A stretch of DNA of 64,000 nt from Mycteria americana (GCF_035582795.1 NC_134371.1:48525001-48589000), one strand, 5' to 3'; numbered from the stretch's first letter, positions 12,501 through 26,054 are shown. Made by a program: numbers and translations. The notes: generated from the sequence alone by a model not told the origin.

Positions 12501-15500
12501 ATTTCAACCATATTTTTGTCCTTACGTTTGTAATGTGCCAACTTTTTGTAGCATCTTGAAAGGAAAGATAATTTCATTACTGTCTTACTGCTTTCAAGTC
12601 AGAAAATACTTACACGTAAGCTTGAGTGGTAGCAGACTTGCACATAAACAGCTATGCTGCATCATTACGCTGCTTTAATGAAATAATCTAAAATTCCTGA
12701 TTCCATGTAAAAATGCACAACTTTTCACTTGCACAACAGAGCAGCTCAATGATATATAATTTTCATTTAATTCAGAAGATGTTCGGTGCCTTTGCAGTAA
12801 TTGCCCCATCTCCCATACAGTGAGAAAAAGCTTAAGCGTATCACTTACCACCAGAGTGGGTGCTGTCAAGAGTCCCCAGGCAAAAAACTCCAAGAAGATC
12901 ACTATAACAGCGTGGTAGACACTAGGTGAACCTATTCCTTGAGGCTAAAACAAGAGAAAAAACAGGTGGTTAAAACATCTAACAATCTATCGCAGTCACA
13001 AGAAATGCATCTGAACACTAAAACAGAAGGATTAAGAAATGAAACGGGACTCAAAACCTCGGATTACAGTTACTCAAGCTAACTGGTACTGAGTGAAATT
13101 CCTTTTTAACCCTTTGCTGCTACTGTCCTGAAGTGTCTTAATCCTCCACAGAATACAAAGTGCACTCCTATCTCAAATTAAAACATGAACCACTCATACT
13201 GCCAGTCTGGGAAACAAGGATGCTACTGAAAGTGGAAACAGACTCTTCTTTGGAGAATTAGTTCCTTTTCCTTGAGAAAAACGCTTAAGCCCACACAATG
13301 CTGCATGGAAGTCAAGTATTCATAATTTCAAAACATGGTAGTGTTCACACTCGGCTATCCCAAAGTCTAATTACCTGGTCTATCAAACAGCTTTATAGTA
13401 CTTCTGTTACTAAAAGGCTCCATGGCTACGTACAAAACTTTGATCGCTCTAAATCAGGAAAGAAAAACTGAAATAACGAACGCCAGAAGTGAATCTCAGG
13501 AACAGCACTGCTTGCTACCCAAATACTGGGAGCAGGCCTATGAGCTACAATGTGCTTCAAATTCAAATGTAGGAACAGATCTGAATAAAAGATTTGAAAT
13601 AAGGAACTTCAAATTCTTTGGTGATTTAGTACTATCAGAAGTAGCTTTTGAGGAGAACAAAAAGAGCATGGGTGGGACAACCTGCTCACCTCATATACTC
13701 TGTAAATGCTACCCTGTCAAACAGCATGCCACAGTTCATCATTTGCAAATTGAGGAAATGGTGCGCTAATTATTTTCATATGAAGGTAGTATGAATAACT
13801 CATCAGAAATCTCATATGCATTCTTCAAGCTTCGAAATGCTGCCTTTACATCTACTTTCCCGGCTTTGTGTGAAGGTGAGTTACTAACAGAGTGGCACTG
13901 CTTTGATTAGACCTAGCATTTACACTGAGCAAACACACACAGGCTGAGGTCCTCCGCTGCTTCTCAAGAAGGCTCAGGGGGATCTTATCAACCTGTATAA
14001 ATATCTGATGGGAGGGAGTAAAGGTGACACAGCCAGACTCTTCTCAGAGGCGTCAGTGACAGGACTGGAGGTGCACACTGCAACACTGGAAATTCTACTA
14101 AACCTTGAACAAAACAAACCCCTGGAAACAGGCTGCCCAGTGAGATTATGGAATCTCCATCCCCCAAACCTGACTGGACACAGCCCTGAGCAAACTGCTC
14201 CAGCTGACCCTGTTTGGGGGAAGAGAGTGGGTAGCTGGATTAGAGATGTTCAGAGGTGCCTTCCAACCTCAAATACTACACAATTTTAAGTTTCAGTTAG
14301 GTAGTACTAGAGTCTTTCTTTTATTACTAGATTTATGCAAGTCATACCTAACTTTTCTTTCCAGATTCCAATATTTCCAACACAGGAAAAAAAAAATAGG
14401 CCTTTTGAACAACTGTAGGAAATAAATACAGAAAACCACACTGGCCATTCACCCCTATCGCTAGAAAGACTGTAATTTTCAAAAGTAACCATATCAATAT
14501 GTAAAAGGTGAGCTACAAAAGTACCTTAGCACTGTGCTATTTTTCTTTCCCAAGCCCTCTTCAAGTAAATACAGACATACCATACAGGTATTTCTGCTAT
14601 TTTTTCATCCTGTTCTCTTAAGGAAGTAAATTAACAGTCTTTATAGGTACAGAAAGTGGCTATAATTATCTTCACTTCTCCCAATTCCTTTCCCTTTCCA
14701 CCCACAACCCTAATTTTAGTTTTGGGTTAAAAATTTATCCAGCTCTGCACAAGCCACAAGTAACAATCTTAGCTGTTTGGCTCAGTCTGATACAGAAAAT
14801 CAGGTTCGTTCTCATAGTCCCCAGATTCCTGTCAAGTTACTGGCTTGTAATGCCCCAAGGTATTACAAACGGTGAGGTAGGAGTCAGGAGCCATCCCTGC
14901 CCCTCCAAGCACCAGGAGTCAAAAGCACCTCCATTCTGTTCACATACAGCAAACACAAGCTCAACTGCCCTTGTCCAGTTCTGGGCAGCTACTCAGAGAT
15001 CACATGCACAAACCAAAACAGCAGAATGAAACCAGTGGCTGCTCTGCACAACTAAACTGCTGGCAATTTGAGAGGCATACAAGCAGGTGACTGCTGCCCT
15101 CTGCCATGTCATCCAGCTGTAAGCAACCTGATCAGCTGTTTCCATTACATTGGCAGAAACAAACAGAAATGACATTTAGATCACTAGAGTTAAACTTCCT
15201 TGCTTTCTTGTTGCTAATGCTCACTTATCACAGGTACTGTTATTTGTTCTTATCTATTAAAAAAAAGAAGTAATTTAGTCACATTTAGATCATCACCTCT
15301 ACAGCTATTTTTAAAGATGCTTGCAACTACTCGTGAGGTGGAAGAAAAAGGGAAGGAGATTAATAAGTGGTTACAGTACAGTGCATCAAGATATATCATG
15401 TGCATTCAGTCCACAAGACTTAAGTACTGGTCTGATGTACCCTCCTACCCCAACACGTACAGCGCAGGTGTTGGGTATTCAGCCCTGTCTTACTCTACAA

Positions 15501-18500
15501 ATCTGCCCCGCTGTGCTTTACGAACTGGCTAGTGTAGCGTAATGTAATGTAATAACTTAAGTGCGACCAAATCAAAAGGCTTTACACCTGGAGATAAAAG
15601 ATACAGAGCCTTTGTGCAAACAATCTGGAACTGAGATTTTCCAATCAGAGTAATAGCAACCCTTCTCTGCAACCACGTAGCCAGAGCAGAGTGTATTTAT
15701 GTTTGGCAACATCTGTGGCACAAAACAGTGCTCTAAGAACGCCCCTTTCTCTAGTTAGAGAGAAAATGTCTTTAACCAAACACTTTGTACTGTCAGTCAT
15801 GTCAGTGATGAAAAGAGTATATGCCAGGCAACCCTAAGAACACTCATGTGACAACAACAGAATAACTATCAAAGCAACAAAGGCATCGGATATAAGATCG
15901 TACCTGCTGCCCCTCTGCTGGAAAGGAAAAGACACCAAATCAAGTACTAAGCTCCAATTCTCTCCAGCATTGCCCAGACATTTACCTCCTAATTCATTTC
16001 ATGACTGCTTGAAAAAACACATAATCTTACATAAAATGAATTCCAACTGGTCATAAAGGAAGCAAAATTAAGAACAGTGCTGAAACCACTTCACTGGTGT
16101 TACTGCCTCTCCTTTGGTGAATCTGACAACACAGACTTGAGTACACACACCATTACACATTGTTTTCTGTGATACAGCTACGAAGCTGCAAAGGAAACAA
16201 CACAAAAATACCGCCATGCACCAGCCCAACCTCCTGCACCACCCACTGCCTCTCCAAGGACACACAGTGTAACCTGCGGCAGGAGGAGAGCCTTTGCACA
16301 GGAAAGGGGTGGTTTTTCCCTTTTGCTTGCTTGTTTTTTTCTTTCCACATCAGAATCACTGATTAGAAGCGACAATAAATTAAACTGACTGAAGTTCCCC
16401 GTCAGTAAACTCTTTTTGCCTGTGACACTGCCTCATTAACAGCTGTATATTCTTGCTAGCAAAAAAGTCACACAGTTTTCTTTGATGTCAAATAGTTGCA
16501 AAATAAACCAATCGAGCTGGAAACTGTACATTTAGATGCTTGATTAATGACTGGTTTGCCAATTGGAGAAATTCAAGATGTGGGCCATTTTCATTTACCT
16601 GTTCCCCTTAATGTCACATAGCATGTTGGGTAAGCAAAGAAACTAAGGAGACTGAGCACAGAAGGCTAATTAAATGTTTCAGCAAACATTAAAAAAAAAA
16701 AAATCCAAGCATAGAGTTTTTGCTGTCATTATAAGGAATACTCTGCTATACCAGACTTTGCAACTTTAAAAATGTATTTAAAACAAATAAATTCTCAAAA
16801 CATTTATTTGAAGGCAGAAAATATCACAAGCTGGTATTTTTGTTATCTAACAACAATCTACATACCTTCATCCAATGTTTATAGCCCACTTCACCACTGT
16901 TTCAAAAACAACTGACAATCGTACAGAACTTATGCAAGTTTGCACTCTGCTTTTGAAACTGGTGGGAGACACTGAATGCAGCAATTATCCTTTCTTGTCT
17001 CTTGGCAAAAGAAAGTTAAAGTTGAGAGATAAAGGACATTTGGAAGTATACTGTATTTTAATCAATGATTACTCCAGACAGAAATTCTGAAGCACCATGC
17101 CCCACGACTAACAACAATATTTACTCTGCTTCTGTTTCTCATTCTAAAATATTTGCATTTAACATTTGTACAGGGTAATCTCGTACATTTCTGTCTTCAC
17201 AAAGAGCAGGAAAACGTGTCCTGAAAAACATCAACATCCACCACTGGAACTCGTTTTGCTTCTTACCACAAACTAAGTAATCCAGACAGTTGGTCACCAG
17301 TTCGATGAACAACTATAGTGACTCTGACACCTCCCTCTTCTCCATTATTGTTCCAAAAAAACCAAACTGAAGGGCCACCAGCGATTTAGTCTGTCAAGAT
17401 GTCTCTTTATTTGAAATAATGATACTGTGTTTAGAAGAGCGCACATCAAAGCTACACAGTGTTACACAGTGGAAAGAATCAGGGGCAATGATACACTGGC
17501 AGTAATGCTACTCATCCATTAAAAACGACAAGCTCCAACAGCCAGAACACTTAGCAGCTCCCTTTCTTTTTAAAATGTATATATTTAAGAGGAAGCAAGA
17601 TAGTGGGAGGGAACTGCAAAACACTTCTTCCAGGCACCCTTTACGGGACTCCTCTGATGCAAGAGTTTCTCCCACTCGCTGCCCGATTCCTTCCCAGAGC
17701 ATGGAAACGGAGAGGCCAGAAGGCTGCTGCGATGGCGGTCCATTCAGCGTGCGGGCAAGGCCCATCCCGGCGGGCTCTGCACCAGCAGCACTGCATCCTG
17801 CCCGCACTCGGCGCTTCCTGCTCCCCTTTACAATGGCCAGCTGCCCGCCCGCACCGTCCCAGGCCGCTGCGCAGCCAACTGCTGCTCCCGAGCGTACAGC
17901 CGGCTTCCTAGCAGCTCTTCCTTCCGCAAAGATTCATTTAAATAATTTTCAATGTAAAGCAAGGTTTAGACACGCACCGCATGATCTCGGACAACTGGAA
18001 GTGCGCTGCGGTTACCTGTGCCCGACTCCCGAGACGACACTGTTTTGCACGCTTGCTCCTGAGCCCTAAAAATCGGCCCGCACTGAGAAAGAGCACTTAC
18101 GAAGACGACCTGAACTAGCGTGACACCCTTGCAGGTGTCTCTCGGGGAACGGCCTCAAGGAAACCAGCCCGGGATGCCGGAATGAAGCAATCGGGGCTGC
18201 AGGAACCCGCAGCATAAAAGAAACTGAAACCTCGCCACAGAGCTTAGCCCGGCGCCGCCGCCCAGCACGGCCCGCTCGCACGCCGCCAGCCGCGGCCGCC
18301 CGAGGCCCCACCGCCCCTCCCCGCGCCGGACCGGGCCCGGCCGCACCTGCCTCGGCCCCCTGCCAGCCCTCCGCATCGCCGCGGGACCCGGGGCCGCGCC
18401 GCCGCCAGCTGGCCCCACAGCCCACCCCCCCACCTCCCCCCCGGAGCCGCCCCACGTCCCCGGCCCCGCCCGGCCTCACCGTCCCGCCGTCCTTAATGAT

Positions 18501-18566
18501 GATCTTCTTGGCCAGCATGATACTGCGGTTCACGGCGCGTTTCTTCTTCTTCCCCCCCTGGGTCAT
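3563..18566 (-). CDS. MFSD14A: MFSD14A (HIAT1), complete 12-exon coding sequence
   Basis: Hippocampus-abundant transcript 1, a 12-TM major facilitator superfamily solute carrier (substrate uncertain, sugar-porter-like). Exons in transcript order: 18480-18566, 12849-12944, 11626-11688, 10878-11005, 9649-9763, 7021-7239, 6637-6750, 6077-6148, 5510-5622, 5240-5337, 4441-4604, 3563-3769. Every junction has GT and AG, phases agree, and the lengths sum to 1476 nt, giving 491 aa, close to the 490 I recall for human. The start is MTQGGKKKKRAVNRSIMLAKK. MFS motif A (GALSDVWGR, residues about 94-102) is in exon 4, YVADITQEHERSMAYGL in exon 5 and PESLPEKMRPASWGAPISWEQ in exon 6. The C-terminus ends KEPLLQDTNV with a dileucine. 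Family differences cluster in the last luminal loop (exon 11) and the C-terminal tail, as expected. Expressed from a CpG-island promoter. Confidence 0.97.
7947..8860 (+). mobile_element. Endogenous retroviral LTR (ERVL/ERVK-like, solo or partial)
   Basis: The block differs in composition from the surrounding intron. It has LTR architecture on the plus strand: a TATA box (TATAAAA, 8196-8202), a polyadenylation hexamer AATAAA at 8579-8584 and a U5-like stretch ending near 8627 in CAACACA. Beyond that (8628-8860) the sequence could be leader or further LTR. No gag, pol or env reading frame follows, so this is a solo LTR or a strongly truncated copy. Boundaries are approximate; I saw no convincing target-site duplication. 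The family name is inferred from resemblance to avian ERV LTRs. It lies antisense within an MFSD14A intron. Confidence 0.6.
8396..8512 (+). repeat. Three-copy imperfect tandem repeat inside the LTR
   Basis: The core GTGTCYGGCCGTGTTA recurs at about 8408, 8448 and 8475, mostly preceded by CGCGTT or TGTTT and followed by ACTCATATTCTTG or a similar sequence. The copies lie between the TATA box and the polyadenylation hexamer, so they would fall in the R or U5 part of the transcript. Confidence 0.7.
12945..18479. other. MFSD14A intron 1
   Basis: A 5.5 kb intron between the first coding exon in the CpG island and exon 2. Apart from the CR1 remnant at about 13950-14290 it holds AT-rich unique sequence with small homopolymers. 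GC content rises sharply from about 17600 towards the promoter island. Open frames at 17508-18069 lie in GC-rich DNA and show no recognisable protein. Confidence 0.6.
13950..14290 (+). mobile_element. Old CR1 LINE 3' remnant
   Basis: Degenerate CR1 phrases occur in the right order, among them a CAGGCTGAGG-like start, GGGGATCTTATCAACCTGTATAAATA, ACAGGCTGCCCAGTGAGATT and CCTTCCAACCTCAA near the end. The frame is open for only 93 codons and no RT catalytic part is present. It lies within MFSD14A intron 1, antisense to the gene. It is more diverged than the copy at 43160. Confidence 0.7.
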
Positions 18567-19060
18567 TTTACCATCCTACAGCCCCGGGGGGGAGCGGGGG
18601 CAGCAGCGGACCCTCCCCAGCAGCCGGGCCTTCGCCTCCCCTCCCCGCGCGGCCGCCGCCACCGCTCACGCACCCGGCGCCATCTTGGCCAGCCACCCCC
18701 GAGCGCAGCCGCCGCCGCGCATCACGCGATCGCCCCATTCGCCGGCCGCCGGTCACGTGCGCAGGACGCGCCGCGCGGGACACCCCCGGCCGCCCGCCCT
18801 TCCCCCGCGCCCGCCGCGCCAGGGCCTCCGCCGGCAGCCGCGGCCGGGCGGGGCCTCGCTCCGTGCTTCTCGGAAGGGTAATGGTCGAGTCGGAAAAACT
18901 AGATACAAATAAAAAATAAAGAGAGGAGAAGAGAGCGCTGCCAGAAGCCGCGCGGTTCGCTGCGACGCGGCCGGCAGAGCCCGTGCCCCGGCCGCTGGCA
19001 GCGGGCTCGGCGCGGCGGTGCCCGGCCCGCCCGGCCGCAGTGCCCAAGGGAGACGGAGCC
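18160..19060. promoter_or_regulatory. MFSD14A: CpG island promoter of MFSD14A
   Basis: Very GC- and CpG-rich DNA surrounds the first exon (start codon at 18564-18566). About 110 bases upstream of the ATG on the minus strand is CCAAGATGGCGC (18677-18688), a YY1-type element of the kind found at or just downstream of TATA-less start sites. A palindromic E-box CACGTG in the context GGTCACGTGC (USF/TFE type) lies at 18754-18759. No TATA box was seen. The island extends past the inferred start, so divergent transcription is possible, but no gene was found on the plus strand. Confidence 0.8.
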
Positions 19061-21012
19061 CTCCGTCATCCAGTGCTACCTCTCCCTGAACAACCTCCAT
19101 CTTTTGGCACACCGATCCCCCACCTGTGCTGCTGGAGACACTTCTTTCCCTAACCGGACAGCACTGGGATTTTAAAATACATTATCGCGGCCTTTTCTGC
19201 CCCTCAGAAGCCTCTTTCTCTCATACTTCTGCAAGCATCAATTCTCTGAGCTACCCCGTCCCAACCGACCATAAAGATTTGTCTCCAGCCCTTTACTGCC
19301 TCCCTGAGCTGGCCGAGAGGCCTGGAAAAAAAGAAGCAAAAAAAGGCAGTTCTGACTGGATATACCTGTTAGACGTCAAAAGACATTTCTAGAGCCAAAG
19401 TACATAACCACAGATGTAATCCATCTTAAAAATCCAACTTGGAGACAATCTGCTTTCTTACCCTCAAGTTTCAAACTTAGCTTATGAAAGCTTTAACAAC
19501 TTGAAATGGGCGGGCCATTTCGGGTTCTGATTTTACCACACAGCCTACAGGCAATAAGGTAAGAGGGATCAGCTTTCCCAAGGCATCATACCCATTAGTG
19601 GAGAAAATCTTTCAGAAACGTGTACTGTTATTATTAATTATTCTGTGGCTTATAGTTTAAATTCCTTCACCGCTGATGTCTGGCAGCACTAAACGGAGTA
19701 ACACCCATCCACATCCAGTACCGTTACACTGACAATCTCAGACACAACTCTCCATGCCCATATCCACGTACCAGTCTTTTCTCTATGTTCTTCTTCACTC
19801 AGTCCTCCATCTTCCAGCCCTCCTACTGCATATCCCTATCTCCCCGGCTCCTGTGACATCCCTGTTTCCCCCAAAACCTCAGCCGTGCATTAACATCTTC
19901 CCTGTCCATACAAACAGTGGCTGCTACGCTGAACCTCAACCCTAACATACAGACCTGTACTCCAGCTCCCTTACAGCACAGACACCGCTATATTAACAAA
20001 GGGGTGTAAATCACTCACCACTGAAGATAATGTGGGCTTAAGTTAAAACTATTAGCCTTAAGATCAAGCACCCTCTTATCATAATGCAGCTTTTAAGGAA
20101 TTTAGAATTCCATGAGGTGTAGCCCTACTCAGGCCAATGGATCTACTCTGGTCTCACAGTGAGACAAAGGCTGTAGCTCATGATAGGAAGTGTGGATCTA
20201 CCAGGCTACCCACAAGGGAAAAAGCACGTTTGCAGCCATTGCTATTATCAGTCATTTGTTACAAGTCTTAATAAGTTATGCCAAGTATGTGACAATTCTG
20301 TTCCAGGGTTTCTCACCCCTTCTATTTGAAAAGGAGAGGGGTCCTAAAATTTTGGCATGGTTTCAAGTCTACTCCTTGGAGAGAAAGCTGTTACATTTTG
20401 GTGGGAAAGTCACATGCAGACATGTACATGACACATAAGAAACTCATGTAAAAAAGTTAACACAGCTACATCTCAGCAAAGACATTTTGTACCTAGGCTG
20501 ATTAAACAGCTGTTTTTCCATCCACACCTTTATATTAGACCAACCTCTGTTATTGATGTCATTATCCCAAAATAAATGTATCTTAAATATCAAGTTTGCT
20601 CATGTAGGCTGAGCAGACGATTCAAGTAAGAATTCCTAAATTTAGAATAAACTAGATAAATATAACTTCCTTTTGCTGTCATGAATTTCAGCCAGCTACA
20701 CATTTTCAAATATCAAACTCCACTTACCTATGTAAGTCCTGACATAATCTGCTCTGCCATTATTTAACTGAGACACAAATTCCTGACAAACATTTAATCT
20801 CCTGAAGAAGAAAAACAAAAATTGTCTGTTACATCTAAATACCTGTAGCGTTCAACCTTCTATAAAAAGTAAATGCATAATAGTACCTGCTACCTGTAAA
20901 AGATATTACCATCTTTTTGGAAGCAGAATGAAAACAGACAGAATACTTACCATCTCCCCAAGGGAAACCCTTGATTCTAAAGCACAGACAGACAATGGTT
21001 TCAACGGTTTCA

Positions 21013-21113
21013 GTTAAGACTCCTACAGATTGCTTTCAGGTCAAACTCAAAGAACACTGTCCCCTGCATCTCAGTACTCTACCAGCTACGCTCCTTTGGT
21101 TAGTTGATGAATA
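21013..21113 (+). repeat. Diverged direct repeat, copy 1
   Basis: Shares an ordered set of blocks with 23986-24088, among them GACTCCTA, AGATTGCTTT/GATTTGCTTT, CAAAGAACACT/CAAAGCACACT and the near-identical TTTGGTTAGTTGATGA/TTTGGTTAGTTAATGA. By eye roughly three quarters of positions match. Source unknown. Confidence 0.6.
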
Positions 21114-23985
21114 ATTCATTTTTGTCACCTAATGGCCTAAAATTTCAGTTTAAATCATGCTGCATGTGATCATTAAGATCAGAGCAGAATTGACAAAAGG
21201 AACTGACAGAAATGAAGAGTCCTGAAAATTATTGGTGCATAGCTGGTGAAATGACCTGATTTTATTATATATATATATCTCTAGAAAGGACAGGGAAAGA
21301 TGTTACCACCATCTATAGCAATGTGTTTGCGAAGTCTGTTCAGGTCTTTGATATATTGTAAATTATAGCTATATAAAACCTCAGCTTCTAAACTGTAAGA
21401 TGAATCAACAGATTGTGATGTATTCTAGAGGGTGTATTGTATAGTACTTTCCACTGCTATCAAAATTAAATGGGGGAAAAAAAAAAGAAGCTGCTGAATC
21501 ACCAGCTGCCTCCTGGTAACTTGTGGCAAAACTCTTCTACAAAGGATTACGGTGTTTTACAATCGCACACCATACTATAGCTTGGTACTTGATACCCAGA
21601 TGCTCCCTACCACCTCCAGTTCAGGAACCACAGTCCTGAATAAGGAGATCAGGGTTTTCAGACCAGAAGAGCACAGAGACAGACAGTCACAAGAACACTG
21701 CTGGAATGCGATTCACAAGAAGTCACGATACACTGGTCAAAAAGAAGCATGTCTCAGTCAAAATTAAATTTCTGGCAAAAGTCAGTAAGCTGTATGTTAA
21801 AAGATACCACTAACAAACATCTTACAATAGCTTTCTGGAGTTTATAGAAAATTATGCCAAAAATTATATTCTGAAATAATAAATGTTAATTAAAACAGTT
21901 TTATTTCTGCTGAAATATGCGTAAGGCAAGCCTCTCCATTTACAAAGCTCTCAAACAGTTTTATGTCATATTCTTAATAAAGCCAGTGCTTAATTTTAAC
22001 CAGTTTATTACTATAGTGACATTATCTACATATACAGGAGAAAAAAAATACAGTATTTTACCTCAATATGGATTAAAAAAACTGTATTAGGTCACGTAAG
22101 ATGCATTCCATGGTTCAGCAGTGTTATACCAAAAAAATAACCTGTTTCCAAACTGCCTGAAAACACCATATATTAGAATTGTATTCAATATCATCACACA
22201 CAAACATCAACATATAAAAAAAAAATCCTAAGACTACCTTAAAAATTTTGCTACAATGTTTGAATACATGATTTATATTTGGGCTCATATATTTAAAATT
22301 AAATTTAAAATATATTGACAATAAAGACAAACTTTTAAAAATCTAAAAAAGCGTTACTCATGGCAGCCAATATAAACATATGCTTAGCATATAAGCAATA
22401 TTTACTGAGCTATAAATTGCTAATGAAATGAATATGGCCAGTTACAGTCAGAATGATGATGGAAGGTTGAAGGCAAGAGTTTAAAATGTCATGACTACTC
22501 TTGGATGCAAATGTGCAGCAGACATTCAAGAATGAGTACTGAATGGCACCTCAGGACAGATTTTTTTGCTTCTAGAAAGAGTTATAAATTCACCTAGCGG
22601 GAAATAATTAGAAAAAGTTATAAAAACAACTGAACAGAAATTTGGATTCACAGTAATCAGAACAGAAGATATCATCTAATTAATCCTACTTATTTTGCTG
22701 TGTTTTCCCCTGCATTTTTTCCAGTAAAAATATCTTAATTCTAGGTATCTAAAAACAAATAATGACCTTACCTGGAAAGAGTAGAACTCTTTAGTAACTT
22801 CCTGTGGAAAATAATCAGCATTAAAAATGAACAGAACAATGAAAACAAAGGCAGGGAAACACTTTGGACTTTCTTACAACAGCTGAACACCATAGGTAAT
22901 GATACACTACCACATATATGGTATAATACCATGTTATAGATAAACATAACCTTTCTAATACACAAAAAAACCTTAATGTTTTTTAATATCTCATTCTTAC
23001 AAAACATGGATTTCAGAGAAGAAAACAATGACTAATCTTCCCCATTCGCAATATCCAGCAAGAAACACTGTCAACAGGAGGAAAATGAACAGCAACTTCA
23101 AATTTGGAAAATGATGATTGCCTAAATACAACAGAACATGCACGGCTGATAAGAAACTATATTAAAATATGAAAGTTACCGACCACAAAAAAACAGAAGA
23201 AATGCAATGTTTCATTTATCAATTTTAAAACAATTTAACAAAATCCATTACAGTCTTTAGAATTACAGCCATAAAAATAAGTTAGGAACACAAAACAATT
23301 ACGTACTTCTAAAAATCTGTGACAGGACTGTATGAGTAACCGAAACGCAAGCATATGCTACCAAAGTAAGACTGGATTTTTTGAGGGAAAAATAAAACAA
23401 TAGTTTCTAAAAAGTTACAGTAAAAACCCCAAGGTCTTATCTTGTAGAAGCCAGTTCTAGAACATTAATCTACCCATTATTAAAGCAAACCAAAAGGGAA
23501 GTTTTCTTATAGTTTGTCTAAAGCAAATAAGTTGAATAGAATTATAAAATTATCTGAATTCTTTGAGAAAAAAGATTATTGGGCACTTGTGGATAGCACA
23601 GAAATACAATGTTTAGAGAAAAGCTTTTCTTACTTTATTAGAATCAAGATTTTTCGCCACTTAACTGCCGATTTATTTTGCTTTGAAGATAGTTCTAAGT
23701 TTATTGTTATTTGACCATTTATCATGTATCCCAGAGATTCTCAAATAAAACTACCAAATATCCAAGTATTCAATAAATACTAGTACTCCCACTATGCAAG
23801 TCTTAAAAAAAAAAACCCCAAACATATAATTCAAGTTATTGCAAATAAATACCTACCTGTAACTTTATAAATATTTAAATAAAATTCTGCTAAGTATAGG
23901 TTAGCCTCCTAAAATATACAACTAAACTAACAAATCCATTGTGTAAAAGTCAGAAAAATAGTTCAGAAAGGTTTATTTTTGGAAA

Positions 23986-24088
23986 GTTAGACTCCTAGAT
24001 TTGCTTTTAGGGCAAATTCAAAGCACACTATCCTCTACTTTCCAATGCTCTGTGCTAGCTATGCTTCTTTGGTTAGTTAATGAGTTAT
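23986..24088 (+). repeat. Diverged direct repeat, copy 2
   Basis: Partner of 21013-21113, in the same orientation and 2.97 kb away. It could be an old local duplication or two copies of one interspersed family. Confidence 0.6.
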
Positions 24089-26054
24089 AGACTTAAAACT
24101 GCTTTTTAAATTTATTTTAAAATCCAGGTACAAAAGTATCCCAATGAGAAAACGTGCATACGCTCTGAGATTGCAAATGTTACAGAAATCAGTAAACCCT
24201 CCTCAACTCCTTTCTGTTCTCAAGAAACATGCTGTCTTGCCTCTGTCTAGAATAATGCTTTTCAACCTGGAGGGTTTCAGAGAAGGTCTTTCCTTAGCCT
24301 GTAACAGGCTTAGGGAAGAGAGCTAAAAATGCAAATTGGTATTTCCTTTACAGCAACAAGTGTATGAAGAGATCTATCCCTCTACTGGAAAATTTAATGG
24401 AACTGTAAATTGAAAGCATGGAAGAGTCACTGATCTATCGACAGGAGTTACTGTTCCTTAGTACAGTAGCTACATTGTTTTCCAAAGCTGTATGACATCC
24501 TATTCAAAAGCAAAGAGCACGTAGTCCTGTTCTTTCCTTTAAACTGATCCTTATTGACAAATATTGACAGGTGCACCTGAAATATTAAAACTGGGTTGTA
24601 TGTAACAGAACTTCAGAAATGTGGCGATTATTTGGACTATTTGGTCCCTTCCCATGCAACTGGCTTTAAAGTGTTCTCAACCTGCTTCTTAGGTTTTTTT
24701 GAGAAATTCCTCAAGGAAGTAACCAATTATATCATCTGAATATTTCCACTACTGCGATTCATAAAATTAACAGCACTATCATGTAGGCCAAACTCCAATT
24801 CGGATATTACTACCAACACTTCTCAGGTAATTTCAGAGTCATGCACTTCCCATTCTACACTAAGCAACACTGCGAGCCACTGTTCTATGCACGTATCTTA
24901 CGTCATGTTATATTTCAGTGGCGAAATGACTAAATGTAATTTTTCAAAGATTTTGCCACATTGATTGTTATAGGTAAAAGGTTTAATAGTAACATAGAAT
25001 GCCAATTTCAGGTAATATGAGATAGTTTTCACTACCAAGTAGTGGAGCTCCTGCAATTACAGCATGCTAGGATAGATTCACAGTTCACAAAGCTTAGCAA
25101 GCCCTTGGCATAACTCTGAAGTTTCTTTAATGTCTTGTTCTGATATGATAAACAAACAAAAAGCTGATAATCCATTTCATTGCCAACAGAAGGAAAACAC
25201 TATTCTTTCTTGGCTGACTGACTTAAGTGGAATTTTTCCTTTCCCATTTACAATACTTCATTAAACAAAATCTCAGCACACTCTTACAGAACCTCCTTGT
25301 CAATCCACCACTAAAAGGTGGAAAAGAGGATGAGGTACTTTGGTTAACATTTTAAACCACCTCTCTTTTCACAACGTGTCCCTTAGCACAACACAGAAGT
25401 GAGAAAGAGCGTGAGGGGGGGAAAAAAGGAAATCATATATTTTTACCACTTGCCATTCTACAGGTAAGGGACTATTGATATGTTTTTGTATAAATCTATA
25501 CCTTTACAAGTCTAATGTGGATAAGAAGTCACTCTACATTAATATCCACTGTGGATAGGTCTCCTGAAAATAAGTTATTTTTAAGACAGCAGTTTTATTA
25601 ATTCTGGTGCTTTTTTTTTGGCGTTTCTGGCTATATGCAAATACTTCAACAAGTGAAGTGTTCATAACAGTCTAATTGATCTAAGTTCTAATTGCATCTA
25701 GGTTTCTTTGTGAAGTTTTTTTTGGTTTAAAATAGAAGAACAGCATGCTTTTATATTTACCTATTGCACAATTAATTACTTTTTCATTATGTTTCCTATT
25801 AAAGTAATTCCACTAGTAGACTGAATAGCTCCAGAGAACCCATTTTGGTCTGTTGGCTCAAGGACTCCCAGAACAAAATAATAAAAATAATAATACTAAT
25901 AATAAAACCCTCTAATTAAGCCATTACATAGAAATGTACTGAAAAAGCCTTGGAGAGTTCATGAGTAAACACTTGTTTAAAAAATACCTCTGTAATAAAG
26001 TACAGTACATGGATGATATACCATAATAGCTCCAGATGGAGCTGTTACAAACAA

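Larger units (their letters stand above)
19061..26054. other. Intergenic region between MFSD14A promoter and SLC35A3 3' end
   Basis: About 7 kb of AT-rich DNA. Visible content: a pyrimidine-rich stretch at about 19740-19960, a short (TA)n at about 21266-21277, and a diverged direct repeat (about 21013 and 23986). Open frames are short, AT-rich and unrecognised. No RNA gene was seen. Confidence 0.5.

Noticed and set aside
13422-13769. 115-codon plus-strand frame in MFSD14A intron 1
   Set aside because: No recognisable domain, no splice or promoter context; likely chance.
18066-18566. 166-codon minus-strand frame at the MFSD14A start
   Set aside because: Only the first 29 codons (18480-18566) are exon 1; the rest is intron read-through in GC-rich DNA.
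18496-19112. Several 90-160 codon frames on both strands
   Set aside because: CpG-island artefacts overlapping in several frames at once.
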